A stretch of 63,856 bases of DNA from NCBI GenBank assembly GCA_026400535.1, contig JAPLOU010000061.1:1-63856 (forward strand). Reading direction: 5' to 3'. The translations under genes were made by a program, and so were the position numbers. Shown one piece after another: positions 25,098-36,269 of this stretch (the first letter of the stretch is position 1; each line of letters opens with the position of its first letter). The notes below the pieces were generated by a model. That model was not told the origin of the DNA, searched no databases, and worked only from the letters and a program-made list of their open reading frames with translations. The stretch is from Hyphomicrobiales bacterium. GTDB taxonomy: Bacteria > Pseudomonadota > Alphaproteobacteria > Rhizobiales > Beijerinckiaceae.

Positions 25098-25648
25098 CAG
25101 GCCATACGCCCTTCCTGAGGGTCGCTCATCCGGACCATGTCACGGCCGATCTGGTCAAGCTTATGCTGGAGGCTGACCTTGTCCAGCTCGCGGATGGGCA
25201 ACGCCGTGAAAATCGAGATGCGATTGAACAGCATGCGGTAGGTGTCGGCGAAGGCCAGCGCCCGCTGCGTGTCGTCGCCGACGAACTTCACCGGGTCAGG
25301 AATGGGCCAATGCGCGCTCATCGGCTGGCCCGGCCACACCGGGCATTCCTCGTTCGCGGCGTCGTCGCAGACGGTGAAGACGAAGTCGAGGTCGGGCGCT
25401 CCGGCTTGGCCGAACTCGTCCCAGCTTTTCGAACGCATCTGGCTGACGTCGAAGTTCATGCGGGAGAGCAGGTTGAGCGTGAAGGGATGGACCTCTCCCT
25501 TGGGGTGGCTGCCGGCGCTATAGCCCACGAACTTGCCCAGACCCACCCGGCCGACGATGGCCTCGGCGGTGATCGAGCGCGCCGCGTTGCCCGTGCACAA
25601 GAATAGCACGTTGAATGGTCGATGCTCCACGACGTTTCTCCCTGGCAT
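25097..25648 (-). CDS. arsC: Arsenate reductase ArsC, thioredoxin-coupled (LMW phosphatase family)
   Basis: This 183-residue cytoplasmic enzyme reduces arsenate to arsenite. The anion loop is C18-TGNAA-R24 (VLFLCTGNAARSITAEA). The cysteine relay C94 and C102 (FTVCDDAANEEC) fits a thioredoxin-coupled reductase, and the DP acid motif is in PIPDPVKF. ATG 25648 is preferred; ATG 25669 in the same frame adds only 7 residues, and the frame's longer extension runs into arsJ. It overlaps the ArsR-ArsC fusion downstream by one base, so both reductases are made together. Two reductases plus the ArsJ route give the locus two separate ways to deal with arsenate. Confidence 0.92.
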   Translation of the reverse strand: MPGRNVVEHRPFNVLFLCTGNAARSITAEAIVGRVGLGKFVGYSAGSHPKGEVHPFTLNLLSRMNFDVSQMRSKSWDEFGQAGAPDLDFVFTVCDDAANEECPVWPGQPMSAHWPIPDPVKFVGDDTQRALAFADTYRMLFNRISIFTALPIRELDKVSLQHKLDQIGRDMVRMSDPQEGRMA

Positions 25649-25697
25649 TATATCGATTGTTATCGACATAACGACTGAATGTAACAAGCCCGTGACG
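25649..25697. promoter_or_regulatory. Possible ArsR operator/promoter between arsJ and arsC
   Basis: The only real gap in the arsenate operon (49 nt) contains ATATCGATTGTTATCGACAT (25649-25668), with TATCGAT and TATCGAC in tandem, the first including the palindrome ATCGAT. ArsR-family proteins bind short AT-rich imperfect repeats of this kind near promoters. It could give arsC and the fusion their own arsenate-controlled promoter. Assignment rests on position and composition only. Confidence 0.4.
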
Positions 25698-26996
25698 CTA
25701 CCGACCCAAGGCCGTCGCCGGTTCTGCGTCTTGCGTCCGCGGCAGGGCCTGTGTTGCGATCCAGCAGGCAAGCAACATCGCTGTCGATCCCAGAAGGCAT
25801 GCCTCGATCCCGCCCCACTGGTAGAGGAGCCCTGAGAGCAGCGTGCCGATGAAGCGGCCGGCAGCGTTCGCGGCGTAGTAAAAGCCAACATCCTCGGCAG
25901 CCTTCTCCGAGCCGGCATAGGCGAGGATCAGATACGAGTGGACGGACGAGTTCACCGCGAAGATCACGCCGAACAGGCACAGGCCAGCGACGAGGATGAG
26001 GTCGGGTCTGGGCGGGACGAGGCTCAACCCCCCGGCAAGCGCGAGCGGGATGAGCAGCAGCGCGAGCGACCACGCCCGCGCCGCCGGCACCTCGCTGGAG
26101 AGCCCATCGGCGCTGCGCCTCACCACGGCCGGCGCGGAGGCCTGCACCAGCCCGTAACCGATCGTCCAGAACGCGAGGAAGGCGCCCACCATGGGGAAGG
26201 TCCAGCCATTGGCGTAGAGAAAGACCGGTACGCCCACCACGAACCAGACGTCGCGCGCGCCGAACAGGCCGATGCGCGCCAGCGCCAAAAGGTTTACACC
26301 GCGGCTTTTGCCAAACAGCTCCTTCGCGGATTTGCTGGCCTTTGCCTTTGCCTTGAGCGCAGGAAGCGACAACACCACGCCGGTGAGGACCAGTGCCAGC
26401 GCGCCGGCCATCAGCCAGAGCGCGAGGCGGAAGCCAAACGCCTCGAGCAGCACGCCACCGAGAAAGAAGCCGAAGCCTTTCATGGCGTTCTTCGAGCCGG
26501 TGAACCAGGCGACCCACTTGAACAGCCGCCCTTGCCCGTCACCCTTTGCTTCGGCTTCAGTCAGCTTGATCGCGCTCTTGGCGGCGGTCTTGGTCAGGTC
26601 CTTGGCGACGCCGCAGACGCCTTGGGCGATCACCACCCAGGCGACGAGCAGCGCCGCCTCCCAGCCTGGGTTCATCGCGGAGAGGACAAGAAAGCCCAGG
26701 ATCTGCGTCGACAGCCCCACGATCAGCATGCGCTTGACGCCGTGCTTTGTCGCGAGCCAGCCGCCGACCATATTGGCGAGGATGCCGGCCGCTTCGTAGA
26801 GCAGGAAGAGGAAGGCCAGCGTGAAGGGCGAGTAGCCGAGCTTGAAGAAGGTGAACAGTACGAGCATGCGCAGCGCGCCGTCGGTCAACGTGAAGCCCCA
26901 GTAGGCGGCCGTCACGATGGCGTAGTTGCGCAAGCCCGCGCTGGAGCCGGGCGCAGGGCCTGGCGCGGGAGCAGAGGCGAGGGAGGCGTCTGCCAT
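25698..26996 (-). CDS. arsJ: Organoarsenical efflux transporter ArsJ (MFS)
   Basis: This 12-helix major-facilitator protein has 432 residues from ATG 26996 (TTG 27002 is also in frame and overlaps the GAPDH stop). NYAIVTAAYWGFTLTDGALRMLVLFTFFKLGYSPFTLAFLFLLYE is the ArsJ hallmark, followed by GGWLATKHGVKRMLI. The central loop has KGDGQGRLFKWVAWFTGSKNAMKG. ArsJ exports 1-arseno-3-phosphoglycerate, which is made when GAPDH uses arsenate in place of phosphate and breaks down to arsenate outside. The adjacent GAPDH gene supplies this product. Together they form the known GAPDH-ArsJ arsenate resistance pair. Confidence 0.93.
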   Translation of the reverse strand: MADASLASAPAPGPAPGSSAGLRNYAIVTAAYWGFTLTDGALRMLVLFTFFKLGYSPFTLAFLFLLYEAAGILANMVGGWLATKHGVKRMLIVGLSTQILGFLVLSAMNPGWEAALLVAWVVIAQGVCGVAKDLTKTAAKSAIKLTEAEAKGDGQGRLFKWVAWFTGSKNAMKGFGFFLGGVLLEAFGFRLALWLMAGALALVLTGVVLSLPALKAKAKASKSAKELFGKSRGVNLLALARIGLFGARDVWFVVGVPVFLYANGWTFPMVGAFLAFWTIGYGLVQASAPAVVRRSADGLSSEVPAARAWSLALLLIPLALAGGLSLVPPRPDLILVAGLCLFGVIFAVNSSVHSYLILAYAGSEKAAEDVGFYYAANAAGRFIGTLLSGLLYQWGGIEACLLGSTAMLLACWIATQALPRTQDAEPATALGR

Positions 26997-26998
26997 TG

Positions 26999-28039
26999 TC
27001 AAAGGCCTTTGGCTTCGAGTCGGCAGGCGAGATCGACCATGCGGCAGGCATAGCCCATCTCGTTGTCGTACCAGGCGTAGACCTTCAGCATCGTGCCATC
27101 GGTGACCAGCGTCGAAAGCCCGTCGACGATGGCTGAACGGGTGTCGCCACGGTAATCCACCGAAACGAGCGGCCGCGCCTCGTAGCCGAGGATGCCCGCC
27201 AGCGGGCCGGCGGCAGCCTCGGCGAACAGGCCATTGACCTCATCGGTTGTCACCTCGCGGCGCATCTCGAAAACGCAATCGGTCAGCGACGCGTTGAGCA
27301 CCGGCGCGCGCACGGCGTGGCCGTTGAGCTTTCCTTTGAGCTCGGGATAGATCAGCCCGATGGCGGTCGCGCTGCCGGTTGTGGTCGGCTGGAGCGAGAG
27401 CATTGCAGAGCGGGCGCGGCGCAAATCCTTGTGGGGCGCGTCCACCACGACATTGGTGTTGGTTGGATTGTGGATGGTGGTGATCTGTCCGTGCCGGATG
27501 CCGATCGCCTCGTGCAGCACCTTCACCACCGGCGCAAGGCAGTTGGTGGTGCAGGAGGCGGCGGTCACGATGGGGTGCCTGGGCGGCTCGTAAAGATCGT
27601 CGTTCACCCCCACCACGATATTGAGGACGCCGTCCAGTTTCACCGGCGCGGCCACGATCACGCGCTTGGCCCCCCGTTGCAGATGCCCGTCGAGCGTCTC
27701 GCGCGTCAGGAACTTGCCCGTGCATTCGAGCACCAGATCAACGCCGAGATCGCCCCAGGCAATATCTGCGGCGGCTTTATGCTCTGAAAAGCCAAGCCTC
27801 CGGTTGCCGATCACGATATGGTCGGCCCCCACGCCGAAGCCGTCGCGCCAACGGCCCTGGATTGAGTCAAACTCAAGCAAATGCGCGGTGGCGGCCGTTC
27901 CGCCCTTGATTTCGTTGAGATGAACGACGTCAAGACGGTTGCCGGCGCGTGGGTCATCGCCCGACCGTTCCGCCACACCAAAGGCTGCCCGCAGCGCCAG
28001 CCTCCCGATGCGGCCCATACCATTAATCCCGACCTTCAT
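26999..28039 (-). CDS. ArsJ-associated glyceraldehyde-3-phosphate dehydrogenase
   Basis: This 346-residue NAD-dependent GAPDH has [19 protein letters not shown] (Rossmann fold), the catalytic cysteine in [40 protein letters not shown], and a C-terminal [18 protein letters not shown]. The sequence departs from the housekeeping enzyme (for example RKGLGRRA-type loops are changed, and it has a [17 protein letters not shown] insert). This matches the ArsJ-linked form, which makes 1-arseno-3-phosphoglycerate from arsenate. It is first in the minus-strand arsenate operon, and its stop overlaps the possible TTG start of arsJ. Upstream lie IS21-type remnants. Confidence 0.92.
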   Translation of the reverse strand: MKVGINGMGRIGRLALRAAFGVAERSGDDPRAGNRLDVVHLNEIKGGTAATAHLLEFDSIQGRWRDGFGVGADHIVIGNRRLGFSEHKAAADIAWGDLGVDLVLECTGKFLTRETLDGHLQRGAKRVIVAAPVKLDGVLNIVVGVNDDLYEPPRHPIVTAASCTTNCLAPVVKVLHEAIGIRHGQITTIHNPTNTNVVVDAPHKDLRRARSAMLSLQPTTTGSATAIGLIYPELKGKLNGHAVRAPVLNASLTDCVFEMRREVTTDEVNGLFAEAAAGPLAGILGYEARPLVSVDYRGDTRSAIVDGLSTLVTDGTMLKVYAWYDNEMGYACRMVDLACRLEAKGL

Positions 28040-28069
28040 GGCGATATCTCCCGACAGATCGCCACGTTA

Positions 28070-28273
28070 TCAGTTCAGCGTACGACAGTTTGATGACAGG
28101 GCGCCCTCACGGTCTGCGGCAAAGCGTCTGCCCAGTCCCTCCTTGATCGGAATGCTCCGCATGTTGGCCGCCGTGACCTCTCCGGTATGCTCCATTGCGC
28201 CGTGGTTGGTCACAATGTAGGCCACAGTGGCGAGCGCCCAGGCCTCGCCGTGCTGATCGCCTGATGGACCGGT
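28070..28273 (-). other. Unrecognised open stretch between GAPDH and the IS21-like remnant
   Basis: Directly after the IstA-like stop, the same minus-strand frame stays open for 67 codons. It reads GDQHGEAWALATVAYIVTNH, then GAMEHTGEVTAANMRSIP, ending SSNCRTLN at a TGA at 28070. The composition looks protein-like, but there is no start codon at its left end and I do not recognise the family. It may be the tail of a gene cut by the IS or an unrelated chance frame. It also covers the region where the promoter of the arsenate operon must lie. Confidence 0.3.
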
Positions 28274-28615
28274 TCAGGCCAGCATGGCGTCAAGAAGGGC
28301 GATGCCGTGCTCGCGCGCCAGCTCCTGACGAATGACGTCCGCGTTGCCGCCGTGGCGGAAAAAACGCTCGTGCAGCCAGTCCTCGAGACCGTCGAACGCC
28401 GTCTTGCGCGCCGGCTTGCGGAACGCTACCGCGCCGCCCTCGCGCATGGAGCGCCGAACCGTATTCCGAGCGCAGCCAAACTCCGTCGCCAGGCGCTTGG
28501 AGCCCCAGCCAAGCTCATGCAGCCGCAGCATCGTCGTCACCTCCTCGGCCTGACGCATCTCCTCCCCCCGCATTGCCCTCGACAACACGGGAAATTCTGA
28601 ATTGATCGTCATCAT
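28274..28615 (-). mobile_element. IS21-family IstA N-terminal remnant
   Basis: From ATG 28615 the frame reads [21 protein letters not shown], then EVTTMLRLHELGWGSKRLATEFGCARNTVRRSMREGG. This is the N-terminal helix-turn-helix of an IS21 transposase (IstA). It continues FDGLEDWLHERFFRHGGNADVIRQELAREHGI and stops after about 113 residues; the DDE core and IstB are missing. The sequence 28616-28680 upstream, with a G-rich GAGAGGGGGGTCAG tract, may be the element's end. 28681-28915 holds nothing recognisable apart from the acs upstream region. Confidence 0.7.
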
Positions 28616-28915
28616 CTGTCCCTCTGTTTCACTCGAGAGGGGGGTCAGTTCTACGTTTCGGCAGGGGGGCAGTTTTTCAGTTCGCGCGACACAAGGCCCG
28701 TGGTGGCGGCAAGCCTGCCGCTGCCCGTTGCGAGACCCCCACGGCCAGGATCCGACAGGCATGATTCCAAAGTAGCCCGCCCAAAGTGCGACGGCCCGCA
28801 CTCTTGCCCGCAGCGGGCCTTCCGTATAGCCAATTGTCGATCAGCGAGAGTGCCGCTCAACGACCCGGGTCTCCCTCGGCAAAGGTCACATGCGGCCCAG
28901 GTTTGGGGACGAAAC

Positions 28916-30865
<1,950 letters not shown>

Positions 30866-30881
30866 CGTGGGGTCGGCGGCG

Positions 30882-31784
30882 TTACCTGCCGCTGACCTTG
30901 ACATAAATGGCGTAGAGCGAGGTCTGGCCGCAGATGTACAGACGGTTCCGCTTCGGGCCGCCGAAGCAGACATTGGCGACGATCTCGCCGATGGGCAGTG
31001 TGCCAAGATGGGTTCCGTCCGGCGCGTAGACGAACACGTTCGTTCCGGCCGACGTCCAGATGTTGCCGTCATCGTCGACGCGGAAGCCGTCATAGAGGCC
31101 TTCGGGGCAGGTGGCGAAAAGGCGCAGCCGCGCCGCGCTCTGACCGTCCGCGCCGATCTGGTAGGCCGTGATGGTGGCGGGCAGGCCTGGCACGTGCGAC
31201 CGTCCCGTGTCGGCCACATAGAGCAGCGCCTCATCCGGCGAGAAGGCGAGACCGTTCGGCTTGACGCGGTCGGTGACCACGGCGGAGACATCGCCGGTTG
31301 CGGGATCGATGCGGTAGACGTTGGAGGCGCCGATCTCGCTGACGGCCTTGTCGCCCTCGTAATCGCTGTCGATGCCGTAGGTCGGATCAGTGAACCAGAT
31401 CGAGCCGTCGGACTTCACCACGACATCATTGGGCGCGTTCAGCCGCTTGCCGTTCCAGCGGTCGGCCAGAACCGTCCGCGATCCATCATGTTCGATGCGG
31501 GAGACCGCGCGGCCGCGATGTTCGCATGAAATCAGCCGACCCTCCCGGTCACGGGCATGGCCGTTGTGATGGTTGCAGGGGCTCATGAAGACAGAGACCG
31601 ATCCGTCCGTCTCGTCAAAGCGCATCACCCGGTCATTGGGGATGTCGGACCAGAGCAGATAACGTCCGGCCGGAAAATAGACCGGTCCCTCGGCCCAGCG
31701 GCACCCGGTGTGGAGCCTCTCCAGTTTGGCATGGCCAATGAGCAGCGCGTTGCAGCGTGGATCGTGAACAATCATGTCGGGCAT
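30882..31784 (-). CDS. SMP-30/gluconolactonase family protein
   Basis: This six-bladed beta-propeller enzyme has about 300 residues. Diagnostic segments are EGPVYFPAGRYLLWSDIPNDRV (metal-ligand glutamate in the first blade), HNGHARDREGRLISCEHRGRAVSRIE, LNAPNDVVVKSDGSIWFTDPTYGI, PNGLAFSPDEALLYVADTG and YDGFRVDDDGNIWTSAG. These hold the E, N and D positions that bind the divalent ion. Members hydrolyse sugar and other lactones in the cytoplasm. ATG 31784 has an AGGAC ribosome site; GTG 31814 is an alternative. No sugar-acid pathway gene is adjacent, so the substrate remains open. Confidence 0.9.
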   Translation of the reverse strand: MPDMIVHDPRCNALLIGHAKLERLHTGCRWAEGPVYFPAGRYLLWSDIPNDRVMRFDETDGSVSVFMSPCNHHNGHARDREGRLISCEHRGRAVSRIEHDGSRTVLADRWNGKRLNAPNDVVVKSDGSIWFTDPTYGIDSDYEGDKAVSEIGASNVYRIDPATGDVSAVVTDRVKPNGLAFSPDEALLYVADTGRSHVPGLPATITAYQIGADGQSAARLRLFATCPEGLYDGFRVDDDGNIWTSAGTNVFVYAPDGTHLGTLPIGEIVANVCFGGPKRNRLYICGQTSLYAIYVKVSGR

Positions 31785-31810
31785 GTCGGGTGTCCTGGTT
31801 GCGCGGGCGA

Positions 31811-32134
31811 TCACGTTAAGGACGCGGCACCATCCCGCGCAAGGGCGAACGCCTCAGAAGCATCGCCAGACCGAAAGGGTTCCACCGTTCTGCTGCGCCG
31901 TGTTGCGGCCGGCGACCATCGCGACTGCGCCACCTGGACGAACCTGCCTTCCGAAACCTGCCAGACGATGCTGGTCTTGGCCTTGACGCGCGAGGAAACG
32001 GGCCGTGTCGCCTGCCGGGCGGAACAGGCTGTAACGATCTGGCCAAGCAGGGTGAGGGCCGGGTCGTGCTTCAGGCCGCGCGTCGGCCATGAACCCAGCA
32101 CCGCCAGCCATCGGCCCAATGTGCCGTAGGGCAT
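31811..32134 (-). CDS. Doubtful 107-aa open frame
   Basis: The 389 bases between the SMP-30 and RidA genes hold one minus-strand frame of 107 codons: TLGRWLAVLGSWPTRGLKHD, VWQVSEGRFVQVAQSRW, ending DGAASLT. It lies 39 nt downstream of RidA in the same direction. I recognise no family, and the composition (W-, R- and S-rich, no hydrophobic core) is equally consistent with a decayed gene. It is included because nothing else explains this stretch. Confidence 0.25.
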   Translation of the reverse strand: MPYGTLGRWLAVLGSWPTRGLKHDPALTLLGQIVTACSARQATRPVSSRVKAKTSIVWQVSEGRFVQVAQSRWSPAATRRSRTVEPFRSGDASEAFALARDGAASLT

Positions 32135-32173
32135 TGCAACGGCGACAGCCTCAGCTGAGCCAGCACGGGCGGA

Positions 32174-32611
32174 TCAGATCACCGCGGTGGTTTCGATCTC
32201 GACCAGCGCCTTGGCCTCGACCAGCCGGACGACCTGAACCAGCGCCATGGCGGGGTAGTTGCGCCCGAAGGTCTCGCGATAGGCCTTGCCGATCTCCGGC
32301 AGGCTGGAGAGATAATCCTCAATCGAACAGACATACCAGGTCATGCGGGTGAGATGTTCGGGCCCCGCGCCTGCCTCGGCAAGTACCGCCAGTGTGTTCA
32401 GCAAGGTCTGGCGGACCTGGGCGGCGATGCCTTCCGGAAACGCACCCTTCTCGTCCCAGCCGATCTGCCCCCCGACGAAGACCGTGCGCCCCGACGCGAG
32501 AATACCGTTGGCATAGCCTTTGGGCCGTGGCCAGCCGGGTGGCTGCAGGATGATGTGCGGCGAGCGGGCGGCCTCAGCCGCCGCGCGCAGGGTGTTGATG
32601 GCGTCGCTCAT
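32174..32611 (-). CDS. RidA family protein (CoA-ester pathway associated)
   Basis: This 145-residue YjgF/RidA protein has RPKGYANGILASGRTVFVGGQIGWDEKG, QVRQTLLNTLAVLAEAGAG, LTRMTWYVCSIEDYLSS and YPAMALVQVVRLVEAKALVEIETTAV. The position of the deaminase arginine (PARS in E. coli RidA) is M here, so it is not an ordinary 2-aminoacrylate deaminase. It overlaps the aryl-CoA ligase by 4 nt and is last in the six-gene operon. RidA-like proteins accompany aerobic aminobenzoyl-CoA and related pathways, where enamine or imine intermediates form, which fits this place. The role is inferred. Confidence 0.88.
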   Translation of the reverse strand: MSDAINTLRAAAEAARSPHIILQPPGWPRPKGYANGILASGRTVFVGGQIGWDEKGAFPEGIAAQVRQTLLNTLAVLAEAGAGPEHLTRMTWYVCSIEDYLSSLPEIGKAYRETFGRNYPAMALVQVVRLVEAKALVEIETTAVI

Positions 32612-34242
32612 GGGGCCGTCCTCGCGGGTGCATCCGTCTTCGCCATATGCCGAAGCTGAAAGCGTTGGAGCTTGCCGGTTTCGGTCCGTGGCAGGGCCTT
32701 CACGAAGGTGATGGCGCGCGGATACTTGTAAGGCGCGATGTCCGCCTTGACATGATCCTGGAGCGCTTTCGCCATGGCCCCGTCCTCCGGGTGGCCGGGC
32801 TTGAGGACGACATAGGCCTTGACGATCGTGCCGCGTTCCTCATCGTCAGCGCCGACCACGCCGCATTCGGCAACGGCGGGGTGCGTGAGCAGCGAGGATT
32901 CCACCTCCGGTCCCGCGATGTTGTAGCCCGCTGAGATGATCATGTCGTCCGAGCGCGCCTGGTACCAGAAGTAGCCATTTTCATCCATCAGGTAGGTGTC
33001 GCCGGTGACGTTCCAGCCGTTCTTGACATATTGCGCCTGCCGGCTGTCCGTCATGTAGCGGCAGCCTGTGGGGCCGCGCACTGCCAGCCGTCCGATCGAG
33101 CCGGGCGGCAGGTCACGGCCATCGGCGTCGATGACCTTCGCTTCGTAGCCGGGGACGGCTTTGCCGGTGGCGCCGGGCCGGACCTGATCGACCGTGGCTG
33201 AAATGAAGATGTGCAGCATCTCGGTGGCCCCGATGCCATCCTGCAGCGTGATGCCGGTGGCGGCCTTCCAGGCCTCGAACGTGGCCAGCGGGAGCGCTTC
33301 GCCCGCAGACACGCAGATCCGCAGCGAGGCGCAATCGCCTGGTGCCATCTTGCTGATGAGGGCCCGATAGGCGGTGGGCGCGGTGAAGCAGACGGTCGGC
33401 TTGAGCGCGATCATCGCGGCAAGAAGATCGTCCGGCGATGGCCGCTCGAGCAGGATCGTCGACGCGCCGGCCCTCAGCGGAAACAGCACGAGCCCCCCGA
33501 GCCCGAAGGTGAAGGCAAGGGGCGGCGAGCCGATGAAGCGATCGGCGGCGCGGGCTTTGAGCACATACGCGCCATAGGCGTCGCAAATGGCGAGAAGGTC
33601 TCGGTGCATGTGCATCGTGGCCTTGGGCTCGCCGGTGGTGCCGGAGGTGAACCCGATCAGGCAGACATCATCGGAGGCGGTGTCGCAAGGCTCGAAGTCA
33701 GCGGGCGCGGCGGCCATCAGGGCCGGCAGGGCCTGGCCAATGTCGACGATGCGCGCCAGAACCGGCTGGCCTTCGGCGGCGGCTTCCAGTTCCGCAAGCA
33801 GGGCCGGATCGCAGAAGGCGAGAGACACTTGCGCCTTGCGGATGATGAAGGAGAGTTCCCTGGCGCGCAGCATCGGCATGGTCGCCACAACGACGCCTCC
33901 AGCCTTCAGGACGGCCAGATAAATGGCCGCCAGCATCGGCGAATTGGGCGCGCGCAAGAGCACGCGGTGGCCGGGCTGGAACCCCAGTTCGCCGGTCAGC
34001 ACCTGAGCGATGCGGTTCACCCTTGCCGCTGTCTCGGCATAGGTCCAGCTCTCTCCGTTCGAGCTGATCAGGCAGGGCGCGTCGCCGCGACCGGCAGCGA
34101 GGTGGCTGTCGAGCAGCGCACTCACCGCATTCAGACGCTCCGGGTATTGCAGTTCCGGCAAGGAAAAGACGAAGTCGGGCCAGAGCGCGGGCGGCGGCAG
34201 GTTGTCACGCGCGAAGGAATCGAGGTGGGCGCTGCGATGCAT
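32608..34242 (-). CDS. AMP-dependent aryl-CoA ligase (2-aminobenzoate/benzoate-CoA ligase type)
   Basis: This 544-residue ANL-family acid:CoA ligase has the phosphate loop IGFTSGTTGEPKATMHMHRD, core motif LQDGIGATEML and YFWYQARSDDMIISAGYNIAGPEVE hinge region. The C-terminal catalytic lysine is in PRTETGKLQR. Overall layout (early LPPPALWPDF, PERLNAVSALLDSHLAAGRGD) is like 2-aminobenzoate-CoA or benzoate-CoA ligases. It is followed by RidA (4-nt overlap) and preceded by the acyl-CoA dehydrogenase (9 nt). It would start the pathway by making the CoA thioester. Whether the acid is anthranilate, salicylate or another aryl or short-chain acid needs testing. Confidence 0.88.
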   Translation of the reverse strand: MHRSAHLDSFARDNLPPPALWPDFVFSLPELQYPERLNAVSALLDSHLAAGRGDAPCLISSNGESWTYAETAARVNRIAQVLTGELGFQPGHRVLLRAPNSPMLAAIYLAVLKAGGVVVATMPMLRARELSFIIRKAQVSLAFCDPALLAELEAAAEGQPVLARIVDIGQALPALMAAAPADFEPCDTASDDVCLIGFTSGTTGEPKATMHMHRDLLAICDAYGAYVLKARAADRFIGSPPLAFTFGLGGLVLFPLRAGASTILLERPSPDDLLAAMIALKPTVCFTAPTAYRALISKMAPGDCASLRICVSAGEALPLATFEAWKAATGITLQDGIGATEMLHIFISATVDQVRPGATGKAVPGYEAKVIDADGRDLPPGSIGRLAVRGPTGCRYMTDSRQAQYVKNGWNVTGDTYLMDENGYFWYQARSDDMIISAGYNIAGPEVESSLLTHPAVAECGVVGADDEERGTIVKAYVVLKPGHPEDGAMAKALQDHVKADIAPYKYPRAITFVKALPRTETGKLQRFQLRHMAKTDAPARTAP

Positions 34243-34251
34243 GCGAGCCTC

Positions 34252-35463
34252 CTAGTGCGCTGTCTTGCCGGCCGGGGGCAACGGGGCTTCACGCGCCGCA
34301 AGCATGGCGCGCGCGATGATGACCTTCTGGACCTCGGTCGCGCCTTCATAGATCCGCAGCGCACGGACCTCGCGGTACAGTTCCTCGACCTTGGAGCCAA
34401 CCCTGACGCCCTCGCCACCAAAGATCTGGATGGCGCGGTCGATGACCCGCTGCGCCATTTCGGTGGCGAACATCTTGGCCATGGCTGCCTCCCGCGTGAT
34501 ACGCTGCGCGCCCTGATCCTTGGTCCACGCGGCCCTGTAGATCAGGAGTGCTGCGGCGTCGATCTCCGTTGCGCTCTCGGCGAGAGCGGCCTGGGTGAGT
34601 TGAAGGTCCCCCAGCACGCCTCCTTGCATCGGGCGGGTCGCGGCGCGGTCCAGCGCTTCGTCCAGCGCCCTGCGTGCGAGGCCAAGCGCCGCGGCACCGA
34701 CCGTCGAGCGGAAGACATCGAGGGTCGCCATGGCGATCCTGAAGCCGTCGCCGCTGGCGCCGATGCGCTGGCTTGTCGCGACCTTGCAGTTCCGGAACCG
34801 CAGCGTCGCCAGGGGATGGGGCGCCGTCACATCGATGCGCCCAGCGATCTCGAATCCCGGCTGCCCGGCCTCGACGATATAGGCGCTGATGTTGCGGGTC
34901 CCGGCGCCAATGCCGTCGCGCGCAAAAACGATGTATTGATCGGCGATACCACCATTCGAAATCCAGGTCTTCTCGCCGTTCAGTCTGACGTGATCCGGTC
35001 CGTCTGCAACGGCGGCCGTTGACATGGCGGCGACATCCGATCCGGCATTGGCCTCCGATAGCGCGAAAGCAGCAATCGCCGTCCCGGCCGCCACGCCCGG
35101 CAGATAACGCGCCTTCTGGGCTGGTGTGCCGAACAGGCTGATCGGCCCGGTGCCGAGGCCCTGCATGGCGAAGGCGAAATCCGCCAGCCCGCCATGGTAG
35201 GCGAGGGTCTCGCGCGCGACGCAGAGCGACCGGACGTCAAGTTTCGCGCCCGGCGTCAGTGCCTCCGGAGCGCAGTTGGCGAGAAAGCCCGCCTGTCCCA
35301 TCGCCGCAACGAGCTGCCTGCATGAGCCATCGGCGTCATGATGGTCGATCAGGTCTGGCACATGCGCTGCGGCCCATGCATTGAGGCCCGCCTGCAAGGC
35401 GCGGTGGCGATCATCGAGAAAGGGCCAGGCAAGGAAACTGCGATCTGCCATGTCTGTTCTCAA
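34252..35463 (-). CDS. Acyl-CoA dehydrogenase
   Basis: This 403-residue flavoprotein of the acyl-CoA dehydrogenase family has [15 protein letters not shown] (FAD and substrate loop), [20 protein letters not shown] and [18 protein letters not shown]. The C-terminal catalytic-base segment is [20 protein letters not shown], with the glutamate in YEGATE. It overlaps the enoyl-CoA hydratase by 4 nt. In this operon it would oxidise a non-aromatic CoA ester formed after ring reduction or hydroxylation. The family alone does not define chain length or ring preference. Confidence 0.93.
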   Translation of the reverse strand: MRTDMADRSFLAWPFLDDRHRALQAGLNAWAAAHVPDLIDHHDADGSCRQLVAAMGQAGFLANCAPEALTPGAKLDVRSLCVARETLAYHGGLADFAFAMQGLGTGPISLFGTPAQKARYLPGVAAGTAIAAFALSEANAGSDVAAMSTAAVADGPDHVRLNGEKTWISNGGIADQYIVFARDGIGAGTRNISAYIVEAGQPGFEIAGRIDVTAPHPLATLRFRNCKVATSQRIGASGDGFRIAMATLDVFRSTVGAAALGLARRALDEALDRAATRPMQGGVLGDLQLTQAALAESATEIDAAALLIYRAAWTKDQGAQRITREAAMAKMFATEMAQRVIDRAIQIFGGEGVRVGSKVEELYREVRALRIYEGATEVQKVIIARAMLAAREAPLPPAGKTAH

Positions 35464-36269
35464 TCACCGAAGAAAACGGGCTTCTGCCGAGCGGCAAACG
35501 CCTCATAGGCGCGACGGAAATCCTTTGTCGTCATGCACAGTGCCTGCGCCACCGCTTCTGCCTTGATGGCCTCCTCGATGCTCATGGCCCACTCCATCGC
35601 CAGCATCTTCTTGGTGATGTCGTTGGCGAAGGTCGGACCGGCGGCGATTTCGCCAGCGAGGGCGGTTGCATCCGCCAGAACGGACTCAGGCGCGCACAAC
35701 CGCGTGAAGAAGCCCCATCGTTCGGCCTCCTCGCCGCCCATCACGCGGCCTGTGAACAACAGTTCCGAGGCGCGGCCATAGCCGATGATGCGGGGCAGCA
35801 TGGCGCAGGCCCCCATGTCGCAGCCCGCGAGTCCGACCTTGTTGAACAGGAAGGCGACTTTTGCCTTGGCGGTGCCGAGCCGCAGATCCGACGCCATGGC
35901 GATGATGGCGCCGGCACCGACGCAGACACCGTCGATCGCCGCAATCACCGGCTGCGGGCAGGCGCGCATCGCCTTGACCAGATCGCCGGTCATTTCCGTG
36001 AAGCGCATCAACCCCTTGGTGTCCTTCGACAGCAGCGGCTCAATGATCTCGAAGACATCGCCACCGGAGCAGAAATTGCCACCGGCGCCGGTCACGACCA
36101 CGGCCTTGACGGCTTCGTCATAGGGAAGATGACGGAAGAAGCCGGTCAGTTCGGCGTAGCTTTCGAAGGTCAGCGGGTTCTTCTTGTCCGGCCGGTTCAG
36201 CGTGACCGTGGCGATCTTGCCGTCGACCTGAAGCTGGAAATGATTTGCGCTGCGAAGCGGTGGTGTCAT
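35460..36269 (-). CDS. Enoyl-CoA hydratase/isomerase family protein
   Basis: This 269-residue crotonase-fold protein has [18 protein letters not shown], the oxyanion-hole segments [15 protein letters not shown] and [22 protein letters not shown], and [25 protein letters not shown]. The two catalytic glutamates of true hydratases are not clearly in place: the second region is [11 protein letters not shown], with D/M where many have E. It may be a hydratase for an unusual ring CoA or another crotonase activity. It overlaps both neighbours by 4 nt, so it is strictly co-expressed. Confidence 0.9.
   Translation of the reverse strand: MTPPLRSANHFQLQVDGKIATVTLNRPDKKNPLTFESYAELTGFFRHLPYDEAVKAVVVTGAGGNFCSGGDVFEIIEPLLSKDTKGLMRFTEMTGDLVKAMRACPQPVIAAIDGVCVGAGAIIAMASDLRLGTAKAKVAFLFNKVGLAGCDMGACAMLPRIIGYGRASELLFTGRVMGGEEAERWGFFTRLCAPESVLADATALAGEIAAGPTFANDITKKMLAMEWAMSIEEAIKAEAVAQALCMTTKDFRRAYEAFAARQKPVFFGD

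Noticed and set aside
25649..25918. N-terminal extension of arsC to 25918
   Set aside because: It overlaps the end of arsJ and adds no ArsC homology; ATG 25648 matches the family.
33211..35022. A 603-codon plus-strand open frame opposite the aryl-CoA ligase and acyl-CoA dehydrogenase
   Set aside because: Both opposing genes have clear motifs; the frame is a GC-bias shadow.
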